In this document: positions 43,588 to 56,000 of the stretch, piece by piece | Position numbering within the stretch: the first letter of the stretch is position 1 | Layout: the number at the start of each line of letters is the position of its first letter | From: Bradysia coprophila | Lineage: Eukaryota; Arthropoda; Insecta; Diptera; Sciaridae | Assembly: GCF_014529535.1 (NCBI RefSeq) | Contig: NW_023503584.1 | Location: 2,329,005-2,393,004 of the forward strand | DNA: 64,000 nucleotides | Direction of reading: 5' to 3' | Position numbers and translations under genes: made by a program | Notes under the pieces: generated by a model | Databases searched by the model: none | Seen by the model: only the letters and a program-made list of their open reading frames with translations | Told to the model about the DNA's origin: nothing

Positions 43588-44247
43588 TTTGAGGACAACA
43601 CTTTGCTGGAATTACTTGCTATAATAGCTCTGCTAGAACATCACAAACTATGAACGAAAAAACTGATCAAAAACACACATATTTTTGTCCACGTCAAAAA
43701 CGTACTGTCAAAGAGTACATCACCAGTCAAATGATACCCCTACCAACTTCATGGACTAGCACAGCTACTTATTTATGAAAAATCAACAATCGACTGTAGA
43801 CCAAGATGTAGACTGAACGACTTGATTTCTGGCTACTGTCGTCTTTCAACATGAATGTTAAAACTAATGAAGTAAAAGATTGGACCTCATTCTTGTTAGT
43901 GGCATGATGCCACTGGCATCAGAGCCGAACTCATTGCATCAGGTCCAGTAGTTTATGGAAAAAAATTCAAAAGGCCTTCATAAAAAATTGAAAAAGTCCT
44001 GTTGGCCTGGATAGTATGCTTCTTGTCTCTCAAAGTCTAACAATTTCCTATTAATCCGGAAGACACTAAAATTTGTAGTAAAGATCATTACAAAAATCAA
44101 TTGCCGCAACCAATATACTGTTCGCGGAGACCGATAGCTGACCTGTTATAATTCTGGGTCACATGTCAAAATACGAGGATCTTTATATAGAATGTGAAGT
44201 TGCCTTCATCTGTAAAACTTCGAAAACCGACGACGCTTGTGTGGGCT

Positions 44248-44433
44248 CAAGGCTGTATACTTTGGGGAGGTCACGCAGATCGCCATTTTATTAGATACGC
44301 GGGAACACACCTTTTCCATACAAACAAATTCACCAAAATCGAATTTGTATGGCGTGGTGAATTTTATGTATGAAACGTGGTGTGTAACCCGCGTATCTGC
44401 ATCTGTGTGACCTCCCCAAAGTATACAGCCTTG
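44248..44433. mobile_element. 186-bp MITE with perfect 9-bp target duplication
   Basis: Termini CAAGGCTGTATACTTTGGGG and the exact reverse complement at the right; the TIR is about 27 bp. GTGTGGGCT directly flanks both sides. A 9-bp duplication is typical of Mutator-like elements. No open frame of its own. Confidence 0.9.
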
Positions 44434-44570
44434 GTGTGGGCTTGCCTTATAGGTGAAATAATGGAAATATAATGACAACGGCTCTCCGCACTCATACAAA
44501 GTTGAACTGGACTTTCCCACAATGTTTTCTATCAATTCATGAATGTTTGACAGCTGACCCACAGAGTACA

Positions 44571-44853
44571 TTACATCATACAAACCGGAGGACATGGCTA
44601 TCTCTCATGAGAGGTGAGTTTGTTTATATGAAATCGCTATGTCCTCCGCTCCATACAAAGTTTGACATTCGACCATACCTTGTGTTGACCAATTAAAGTA
44701 TAAACCAGGTATGGTCTATTCATACAAACCGGAGAACATAGCGATTTCATATAAACAAACTCACCTCTCATGAGAGGTGAGTTTGTTTATATGAAATTGC
44801 TATGTCCTCCGCTCCATACAAAGTTTGACATTCGACCATACCTTGTGTTGACG
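44571..44853. repeat. Duplicated cruciform-forming repeat upstream of Tim22
   Basis: Two direct copies (44571-44690 and 44711-44853) of a unit ending TTCGACCATACCTTGTGTTG. The second copy has a loop-less palindrome at 44732-44813, centred on CACCTCTCATGAGAGGTG, with about 41-bp arms. The first has lost most of its left arm. It ends 210 bp before the Tim22 ATG. Confidence 0.8.
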
Positions 44854-45063
44854 TTCATTGCTTTAAACTGGGTTCCGCTCTATTCAATTTACTACAAAAA
44901 CTAACAATGAGTGCTACAATCCCATTATTGAGCATTGTTTCGGGTATTTAACTTTCAAAAATACTTGAATGTGAGCAACATCCTCGCGTGTACAAACATC
45001 GGCGCACATAAAAATATTATTGGCTGTCATCGCTGTCATGTTCAATAAAATTCAAAACAAAAA

Positions 45064-46520
45064 ATGTCTTTGCTACCATCCTTGCTGAAAAACTCAAACG
45101 AAGAGACAAATCAGAATAAAACTGAAAGAAATGTGTTCTTCGAAAACTCAGAACTCGACAGTCTGGCCAGACATTTCGTCAATATGCAACGGTAAGTGGG
45201 AAACAGTGAACATTCCATGTCAACGTATTTCATAATCAAAACACAACTTACCGACATCCACAATCGGCCAATCACAGATACCGCGAGAACATTATCATCC
45301 CGAAAAATCTGGGTCCAGTGGCAATCAAAACGAGTGAAGAGAAAATGGTCGAATCATTCTTTGAAAGCTGCTTCTTCAAGTCATTCATGGCCTGCGTGAT
45401 GGGTAAATGATCTAACCATTACTGTGTCCTTCGATGACTTCCAGTCACTGATTCATTTCCCAATTAGGTTATGGTCTTGGTGCCGCTATTGGACTTTTTA
45501 GTTCGTCCGTCAATCCCAACATTGCTGTACCCGGTGTACCAGAAAAACAACAAACCGCCAGAGAAATCTTCCGTGAAATGAGGAAAACCACGCATGGCTA
45601 TGCGAAGAACTTTTCCGTCATTGGATTGATGTTTGCAGGAGTCGAGTGCACGATCGAATCGGTAAGAAAACGTTTGGTTGAGTAGTGCAACCGTTCAGTG
45701 GGCGCTGTTTCTCATCTCCTTCTCTTCAATTTAGTGTCGCGGCAAAAGTGACTGGCGAAATGGCACATATGCAGGAGGAATAACCGGAGGCTTGATAGGT
45801 CTTAGAGGTGAGAAAATTGATTATCTTCGGGACTTTCTAAAATTAGTTAAGAATCAAAGGTGGCTAGACATTCGGTGACAACATCCGCGAGACAAGGGAG
45901 ACACCTTAAATTTTATTGAATGTACTCAGAACGATGCATGTTCACCGTCGGTTTAGAACGGTCTGACTTTCGATAGATTTCTAATTTCTATCGATCGATT
46001 TTTGAGATCTTCAGTAACTCCCTATAAATGTCTAATGCCATCGGCGTAGATACACATAATTTGAACGCTCTTCATCAATCAGCATCAATCCTTGTGAACG
46101 ATTCCACGGAAACAATTTCTTTATCGACGTCAATTAGTCACAGTCACAATTTAAACATAATTTTTGAAGCGATCCGAATCGTAGTCGGAGGTTTTTGGGA
46201 AGACTTTCTTGGAGAGACAGTTACAAGCGTCAGGAATTTTCTTCCAGTTTTGAAGGTTTTACGATTTCCTAATGAATTGCATTGAAATTGACGATTTCCT
46301 TCAAGGGATTTTCCATTTTCTGGATTTTTTTTTTATTTCGGAGGACAGAGAGAATCTGACCTTTAACTGACAATTTGGCCTTTCCTTTCCGACTTTTACT
46401 TACGTCCATTCATCACGTTGTTTCCGTATTTCAGCTGGTGTGAAAGCGGGCATACTAGGTGCTGCTGGTTTTGCTGCATTTTCAACAGCCATTGATTATT
46501 ATATGAGACAGAGATTCTGA
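45064..46520 (+). CDS. Tim22: Mitochondrial import inner-membrane translocase subunit Tim22 (5 exons)
   Basis: Exons 45064-45191, 45278-45402, 45468-45661, 45735-45807 and 46435-46520, for 201 residues. Tim22 forms the channel of the carrier translocase, which inserts multispanning carriers and Tim17/23-type proteins into the inner membrane. Seen: [20 protein letters not shown] (first membrane segment with the conserved cysteine), [38 protein letters not shown] (the conserved cysteine pair region) and [20 protein letters not shown] with GxxxG-rich helices, ending DYYMRQRF. This is the Tim17/22/23 fold with four membrane helices. The start fits the family length; there is no cleavable presequence, as expected. 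It is convergent with the receptor gene, whose stop lies 493 bp away. Confidence 0.95.
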
Positions 46521-47012
46521 GTTGTCGACTACAGTCAAGACAATTAGTTGTACCATTTTCGTTGTAGTTTTAATGTAAATAAACAAACAAATTTACAGAA
46601 TATTTCATCTTTGCTTTAATATTTTCACTGCGACGATGAATACAATGTCTTTAAGTTGCCTGTACTCCAATTTTTTAACGTCAAGTTAACGGCTATAGCA
46701 TTGGACTCACATCAGTTAGCCTAGAAACAGTAAATGGTAGGTTTTAGTCATCTGTTTTATTCACAAAAACCTCAGCAATAATAGTGTTTTTCATGGGCAA
46801 AACGAAGGAAGTACAAGATCTGTTGTCAGACATTGTGCGATCTTTCAAACGGGAGAAGTAACAAATTGAGTCTCAATGTGAGTATTGAGTATATATAAGC
46901 TTGTTAAACCTCGAAAAGATTTTATCTTTCACAGACTTGCCGCATATCAGAATACGTTCGGATCTATTACTTCATTTAATGTAAATATAATTAAGAGATT
47001 CTTTTCAAATAT
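46521..47012. other. 3' intergenic between Tim22 and the receptor gene
   Basis: 492 bp shared by the two convergent 3' ends. A minus-strand AATAAA near 46762-46757 could serve the receptor gene. Nothing else is seen. Confidence 0.5.
46578..46583 (+). terminator. Polyadenylation signal of Tim22
   Basis: AATAAA 58 nt after the Tim22 stop codon, the only such hexamer nearby on the plus strand. Confidence 0.6.
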
Positions 47013-50000
47013 TTAACAGTTTACTAACCGTCCGTTATCGACTGCGGATCTCTGAGTCCCATTAGATGACGAATTTCTGTAACGAAAAATATTTTTTTTT
47101 GAAATTTCTACATTTGAAGACAGACAATGTCATTTACATCAACTTTTGATGAGTGTTGGCATTTCTTTGGCTGTATTGAATATTCCTCTCATCCTGCCAT
47201 CTGAAAAACCGTTGTCGAATGGTTTGCTTGACTTCCGAGTTCAAAAAGCAGTAAAAGACAGATATTGAGAATCCCTGAAATTTGTTTAAAACTTCATCGA
47301 CTTGGGTCAACAATTTTATTCATTTCGCACATTACCTGCGTGCTTATAAGTAGAGCTCGAATAATCGCAAAGATATATTTGCCAAGACCATCGACTGGAC
47401 CGGTTATTACCACCAAATATGTAAGGCCCAGCAATGGTATTAAGATCAATAAAGCTTTCGTCGCCTTCCGGTATTGTTTCGTTTCGACATTGTTGTTCGA
47501 TCGCAATTTGATAATAAGCACCTTAAAAACACACTTTATGATAAAAGAAACTTTTTCAGTTTTTCTTTGTGCATTCCGAATGTTCATTTTGTTAATTGAA
47601 ATCGTACCACTCACCCACATAATACGTAGAAGGAAAATGGAATTTATCACCAAGCAAGCAGAAACGGGTCCTTGATATATCCAGTCGATTTGCGACTCAT
47701 GCATCCATGTACAATCAAGTTGATGCTATTTGCCGTGCAAAGATTTGTAACAAAATGGTCAAATCGATTCGTGTTTACAAAACTCGATTTTACCTCACTC
47801 ATCGGATCCAAACCTAGGTCATAAATCCCTAATGGCGTTGTTATAACACTTTTCACAATCGCCCAGATCATAATGATTATTGCCGGGAAAACTATAACAG
47901 TTTTAATGTAGTCATTAGAAACGGATCTAGTAACGACAATGACGACAAAAATAAGCAACACGGTTTGGGTAATATTACCTTATTTACATAATAAATATTT
48001 GTTAAAATAAATGAAGTAAAAGATTTTAAAACGGACACGAGATGAAAATCGTTCCTCATTATCTCAAGGCGAGATGAAATGAGGTGAGATGTAATACCCT
48101 TAAGAATGAATTAGCGAAAACTTCATCAAGCTTATATGAAAACTAAATTTAAACCACATCCGATTCGAATGATCAATGCCTCTAGAGAACCTGTAGACGG
48201 TCCTGATTGTGTGGAAAAATTACTAGTTGTTTACTTATCTTTACATATAAAATAGTAAATAAATTCATGAACTAAAAGTCGAATAATTTCGTCAGCTGAT
48301 TTAGTTGGAAGAGTGAAGGTTTGTTGGCCATACAGAGACGCTGTGATATATACCCAACATAAGTCGAAAAATGTTCGTATGGACGCGCTAGACATCAATA
48401 CTTTGTTTTCGGCTTCGGAATCTCTTGTACAGCAACAACCAAAAAAATGTGTAACTAAATATTAAAGAAAAGAGTGGACTGCCAGTTGTCCAGCGACTGC
48501 CGTTGGTCGTAATTGTCCAGGGTGATGACAAAGTTGAAAAAATTTGTCTACATGCTGTTATCGAATCGAATCAAATTCGTTAAAAAAGCATTTTAGCAAC
48601 GTTAGGAATAACGTTTTTTCTAAACGACGTTGGAAATACGTGAAAAAGTAGCGATATTTCAACACCAGTTAGGAAAAAAATCAAAAAGAATTCATTTCTC
48701 CTATGCATTGGCTACGAAGAGTCGTTAGTATTGTAAGTAAAAACATTATAATTCGGATCGGACATGACTTGAGTCTTGGCTGTTCGATACCTTCGCCAAT
48801 TCTTTCTTACTATTCCGTGGTTATTGTGTTAAATAAACGATGGGCTTTCCATTTAAAAATTGTTGCTGAGACATAATGTTATACATCTAAGTGAAAGCTG
48901 AGTCTAGAAATGTATAAATAACTATAACAAGCAGCAATGAATACAGCGAAAAATTAATTATACGATTGTTTGCAGTATTGGTTTCGTTGTAATGTAAGTC
49001 GAATTATAAGGGACAAATGCCCAAGGCATCAGTTCTTTCGTCTTCCTTTTGCCAAGGACAGGTAAATGATCAGACACGTGCAATTTATATTTAAAATTGC
49101 GCTACTCATAATGGAACATTTGTTTCCATTCAATTTGCTGGTCGTTTTGGTTCAAATGATTGATTGCTATAAGAAGACACCGAGCCAGAAAAATTTAATT
49201 TGGAAAATTAATTACAGCATATCTTTGACATGCACCAATTATAAATGTTTAACACCGTACGAAATGCTGGGGGTTATTAGGTTTAATATGCCGTTACTAA
49301 CACTTGCAATTCCGTGCAGGGAAGTCAAAGTAAAATTCTTTCCTTGCCTGAAAGGTAATAGTGGCTTTAAGTTCGATGATAAGTGTGAGGTAGAGAAATT
49401 TTTGAAGTATTCCGCGGCTTATTACACTTAAATCTACGGGAGTATCAAATGAAGATAAGAAATGGAAAATTTTGAAGATGCAGCATCGTCGATGCTGGTT
49501 AGTTTAAACCGATTTTTATAATTTATCTTTCTTACCAAACACAGATTCACAGAGACACTCTATTACCATTGAAGAGATGCCCGATGCTTTCTCTTTAATC
49601 GACTCGTTTCCGTTTGTATTCCTTACCGCAACTTGGTAATTGTACAAAGATCAAAACTGTTGCTTGAATTTCGTATAATCATTCGTATCGGATATCTACA
49701 CAGATTTTAATGGAAATGTATTTTCCTCTCATACCAAATTAGAATTTTTATCTTTTCCAATTTTCATTTCCCATTCTAATTACCCCAAGATCAGAGTTCA
49801 TTTTTAAACATTCATAATGACTATATCCGAAAAATGATTTTTCAATCTGTTATCCAAACCTTTTAGACAACACAAGCTAGCCCCTACATCCCATAAAGCA
49901 TTATTAACACACAACACTATGAATACACAAAAAAGAACGACAATTTCACTTACCCCAACCCAGTATCGCGTACATCTTGAATTTTAATTTATCACTGGAG

Positions 50001-53000
50001 AACGTCTCTACAACCAACATGTACAGGTAAAGGCCTGAATCCGAAATGAAATATTACAATTTTGAGTGTGTAAATATGCTACGTACAGCGAATACTTAAA
50101 TAGTTAAATAACAGGAGAGAGAGTAAAAAAAAAACTCAAGTAAATTCAAGCCAACATAACTGGCTATACATTCCCCAATTACTCGAAACATGAAATTTCA
50201 GAACGGATCCGATGCGACATTGAATTTAGCAAGAGAAAGGATATCTGAAGATTTTTTTCCTATCTGAAATTCAGTGGAAAATGGGTTTGTTTAGGTTTTT
50301 ATTAATTATGTATTGTTTACGCTGCCGCAGAAAATTGAATATGATAACATTTACACCATGTAAATGTAAATACATCGAACTGAAGTAAATATTTGCTTTC
50401 TCGGCAGAATTTAAAGATAGGGGAGGAACCATATTTAATTAGCAATAAATTTGTCGACAATTCATTAAAGACAGCTATAAAGACAGTTTTATCTTATGAT
50501 CCCATAAACAATATTTCTGAGTTATAAAGGGCCCATTCACTTTTCGTGGCGTGTGCATTTAGCGTAGGACGTCAGTTATAAATGACTCAATACGTCTTTC
50601 GGTTTATTTTCTTTGGATATTTTTTACCTCCTTCAGTGGTCACCTTTTACATAGAAAGAAAATTTTGTATGGAGATTCAGACTTCATTTCGGTCTCGAGG
50701 TGGAAGGTACTGAAGGATGACACCCTACAACTTCATGCAATTACTAACGTAACATGAAATCCGTTAAAACCTTATAGAAACGGCAAACGTATTGCAACAT
50801 GATCATTAACCTCTGTAACCTCTGTCATCTGCTATCGACAACGACAGCAATAATAAACGACAAGCATCGACAAATGAGGTCTTATATAGCAAAAAGCGTG
50901 GTCAAAACAAATGAAGTAAAAGATTTCTGAAATCAATCTTTGAAAATCTTCGATCAAATGAAGTAATAGATTGGATAAGTAAACTGTAAATATGCTTGCC
51001 GTTTGTGACAGGTTAAATCTAGTACTTCATTTGTTGCAAGTGTTGGATACAAAATCTTTCATTTCATTTGTATGACATATTTCTTATATAAAATGAGAAG
51101 AGTCAGAGATTATCGCTTATTCTTCGCGTTATTCTCGATAACAAATGACTAGCCGTTTAAAGTTGCGATTTGAAATCCATGAAATGATTTCTTTGAAATC
51201 CATATATAGTCACGGAACGGACACGAAATATCTGCAACTTTAACATAATTTTAATTTTAATCTTACCTTCGACGAGCATCCAAAAAAAATTGGTTAAACT
51301 AAAGTAATGGAAAAGTATAACTAAAATTATGCATCCTGCTACTCCCGGTTTGACTGTAATCTGATGATGGAAAAAATGCGATGCTAATTTGCATAACAGA
51401 AATTTCGTTTAAATTTTATAATCCCCTTGATTACCTGCAGAGAAAGCATCAATATCCAAAGTAATCCCGACAGGATGTACGTTAAAAATAAATTTGCATG
51501 AATAGCATTCCTTAGACAACGAAGTTCTCTGCATAATTTAAAACAAAACGAGTATTAACGGAAAAGAGTTTCATGGCTCGATGTTCTACGTTATCTTACT
51601 TTAAATGCAGGAAAACAATCAGTGCTAATGTCAGCGAACTTAAACTCAGTATGTATCCAAATCCGTAGATAATGGTCGGTAGTTCAATCGATGGAACGAA
51701 ATCGTGCAGCTCGGTATCGTTTGCGATATGCAAACATTTTTCGTAATTGGAATTGTCCCATGTGCTGTCATTTCGACAATATTTTGTTGCATTTTCTGTG
51801 GGGATAATTTTTAGATTAATTCATATTCAATTCGTTAACCAAATAACATTTTGTCGTAATATATGGATGCTTCACGAAGTCAGCATTAACTTAGCATTCT
51901 TTCAAAACTTTTTGGTCATTTTGCTTTAAAAAAAACAATAGGATCGGCTAGTAGATCACCTGGATGCTGTGTGTTCAAGAAACGACTCTATTGATCCATT
52001 GATCTCCATCACCTGACTTTAGTTCAATGTCAAAAAAAAAGAATTTGTACGCACTAAGCACTACTACTAATATATTTATTGTGGTGTTTGAAAGGAGCGA
52101 TAGTGCTAGTGAACATACAAAAGCCTTTTCTTAAACTTTCACAAGCGTCAAGTAGATCCCCGGAATAATATTCGAGTCTACTACTTCCGTTGTCAATAAC
52201 TTCAGTTGGAAATCTTCTACCTCGTTTAGATGTGGTCTACCTTTTTGCTATTTAATATTACGTTATCCAGATGCCACCGTTGATTTTTTTTCGTCGATGT
52301 CGATAACAGTTGACATTGCTCGGAACAAATTAGGATCCGCATGTAAAGCCGACGCATTTAATATTGATCGATTTTCGATTAAATGTAGTTTTCGTCGAAG
52401 TATTTGAGCCATTTGCATTGAATTACAGTATAAAAGCTTACACACATTTGATATGTTTACGCGTGGTAAACCCAATAAAACCTAAAATTGTTATTTATCT
52501 ACCAAGGAAGGTATTTTTTCGCACAATATGTCGATTATCGACCCGAGGCGAAGCCGAGGTCGACAAGACGTCGTGTGCGAAAAAATACAGGCATAACTAC
52601 CGTGGTAGATACAACTTTTTTCGCAATCTCGGGCCATAATCACCTTTCCAATGCAAAACATGTCCTACATTTTGTACCAAAATTCTTGTGTTACAGCAAA
52701 GCACTGACAGTGCAGAAATTCATTTGAACGATCAAGAAGGCTGCATTATAATACACATTGCAATGTGATGTGAAGAAACGCGTTGAATGAAATAGAGCAG
52801 TCAATGCTTAGTATGCTTGTCGTTAATGTTTAAGAAGTTTTGAAATTTCTTTGCACATTTGAACATTTGCATAACATTCGTAAGGCTTTGTCGGGTAAAC
52901 CGCAAACCACAAACAGCTCTATTGCACATTCGTAAGCTTTTATACTGCGATGTTGTTTAAATGCTTTCTACAAAAACTGTATTTCGTTTAAAGCGAAAAA

Positions 53001-56000
53001 ATAGAACATTTTATCTTGCTCCCACTTTACTATTTTTGGGAAAACATTTTCCCGAATTTTCTCAATTTTTTACTAATTTTTCTAAAATCAGGTTTGGGAA
53101 ATTCGGCAAATATTGAAAAAAAATGTGTGAAAATTCTGGAAAACGTTTTACTAATGATCCCTAATATGATTTATATTTGCAAGCCGTTGGTAGAGCATTA
53201 TGTATAAGGTACATTTATCATACTAGGATAGTTGATAGTTCTAAGAACTTATTGTACAGAGCTTCTCCAGTCCTTCCAATATGAAATTTAATTCTTAAAA
53301 ATTCTTGCAAATTCCTGAAATAAAATTTTGAATTTTTCAATACAGTTGGCTACTTTTAAATGAATAACGCATTTGTTTCAGCATCCGCGTGATAATACCG
53401 TTTAAAGACGTCAAGCCATATTTGTTTGTATATGAGTGGATCAGCTGAAAAACAGCTGAAACGTTACTTATTTTGAAAGTCGTCGACTGTAATTTTTATA
53501 GAATTTTATTCCAAAAATTGGTCTGGCTTCCACACCATCTATTTGTGTTCTTCTTCATAAGAAAGTTCATTGTCCCATTGCACATTTTTATCCCGAAAAA
53601 GACGATTGTATCAATAAGAAGGATTTTATAGTGAAGGGTCGTTAAGGGGTATCTTAACTCATATAAATTGGCTTCATTTAATTTAATTCGTGTTTTTACT
53701 AAATCTTCCAGCATAACGGTTAAACAAAGCATCATCATTATCTTTGCACCTGTTCAGATTATTAGACAAAAAAAAAAGTCTGAACATTTCTTAGTTTACA
53801 CATTTTCATACCACCGCAACCGTACAATCTTTATACAACAACAACAGAAAAATCCACACAATTATTCTGCTTTATTTATTATATTTCTTTTTATCTCTCA
53901 AGTGTATACGCAAACAAAAGCACAATGAATATTAAGAAATTTCCTTTTTTAGTTACGTTCCATAATATAAATCGCAGAAAATGAATTCAGATTCACAAAG
54001 CATGTTTTAGCGAAATAAAATGTTGAATAAATAAGCCAATAAATGCGCTATCCGATTTGGTTGTATCTCTTTACGCGATTTAAATATATATCCATTTGGT
54101 TGTGCTTTTAATGAAAACATTCATACCATCCTAAAAAGGATGCTTCTAGCTACGGAAAAGTATATAATACAATGTCTTTGATGGAAACATAAATTACAAT
54201 TTTTGTACACTGAAGCCAGTAAGTAATCTGTTTAGACTGCAATACGATCGTATAATTTTGTAAGAAAAATACTGCATGTAAGAATTCACGAGCAACACTC
54301 AGTTCGTTGACTGTCTATGTCTTACGTGGGCAATTCATTTGTCTTTCGTTCAGTAATTACTTAGCAAACATTGATCTCTGGTATGTGTATTTTATTATTC
54401 CCGTTAGAATACGGATTAATTGCTTTCTCAAGACTCAAGTTCAAGCACATTAAACAACCAGTTTGACCTGACTGGTAATTTCAGAAAAGAAACCTCACGC
54501 AAAACTTCATTGTGTTTCGACAACTGAAAAACGGCGGCATAGACTTTGACTTTCCATGTCCCGTTTTGACTCCCGTTTCTTTCTTTTTTACTCTCGAGAA
54601 TTTTTCAATAGAACCGGGATTTTCCGGATATCGCCGATATTTCGTGACTTCGTTACTTTTCCCGACTTTACTAGTCTTTTACTTTCGGAATGACTCTATA
54701 ATTTTCCGGATAAATCAGTGACTTTTTTCGCACCTGTTGCACAATTTTCCGGAGCTGTTTCCCACTCGGTAAAAAGTGGTTTTTATAAAAACTAACTGCA
54801 GTCGTAATTGGAAGACATGGCCGTTGTGAAACTTCACAATATTAAATAGATGCAGCGCAGGCATAGCATATGCAACCAAGCAGTAGACCAGTTTTCCAAG
54901 AGGGGCCTGCGTATACAACCGTAACATGTTGTCATTATAAAAAATGAGAGTTGCCGGTGTTTATTGACAAATTTTCATTCAAGAATAATATTTGACAATT
55001 ATTTGTTTGAATTTCTATAAATCTGTTTGAAATGACCTCGTTGTCCACATTTTAACGTGAATTTTTGCCTCTTTAGAGGGACTCATTAACATTATACTTG
55101 TGGTGCCTCAAAAAACTTTGTTTATTTTGTAACAGATCATATTAGAGAGGCTAAATATCCGTTAAAAAAATCTGTTCTAGTGCTTGGCTCAGTGCTATGA
55201 TGCTGGAGACACTGAATATTTACAGAGTTTTTGGAGTTTTCTGTTCTCATAAGTAAAATATCGATTTTCGACGTTTGTTTGTCCAAAATCAAATAGACCT
55301 AAGCACCTTTAGTAGATTGACCACTTCCTTTATTCATTTTTTGCACGTAAATTTTACTATATAAGTATCATCGTTTGCCAGAACTAATCGTCTACTTGCT
55401 TTCTCGCATTCGATAGCTGATAGTCGTTCGTGGAAGGTTAATTATAACCATTCCAACATACTACAGGACGGTTGTAATATTCCTAGGTCTGCAAAATACC
55501 GTACAACGACCACGTATCTGCATTTTGATACCGTTTTCATGCTAGGGTACACCACGTTGGAACAATGTATCATAATAAATGTTTTACGTTTAAACTTTAT
55601 CAACCAAAAAATTTTATAAACCAAATTTGCTAAGCCGCACATTTCCTATTCATTTCAACTTTATAGTATCCTTTTACTAATATTTACCAGACTAAGATCT
55701 AAAAGCCAACCATACAGGCACATTCATAAAGTAAATTTTAAATTTAATAAAACATTATGTGGAACAAAAGTTCTTTTGAAAGCAAACACCGACATTCCGT
55801 GAAGCATACATGATTATATTATATTAAGCGTATATAACAAGACGTATAACTTACGCGTGCTGTCGTAAAAGATTCCTTTGAATTCACGAAAACATTGTAG
55901 AACCGCCACCGAATCCGGATTTGTTTCGGGCCAGCACAGTATCGAGTCAAATACTTTCGGGCATCCGATGGGCTCCTATAAATTATATTCGAAACACATG

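Larger units (their letters stand above)
43588..45063. other. Divergent intergenic region CDK5RAP3/Tim22
   Basis: About 1.5 kb that must contain both promoters. It holds a MITE with a 9-bp target duplication (44248-44433) and a duplicated cruciform repeat (44571-44853). I could not identify a TATA box or initiator for either gene. Confidence 0.5.
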
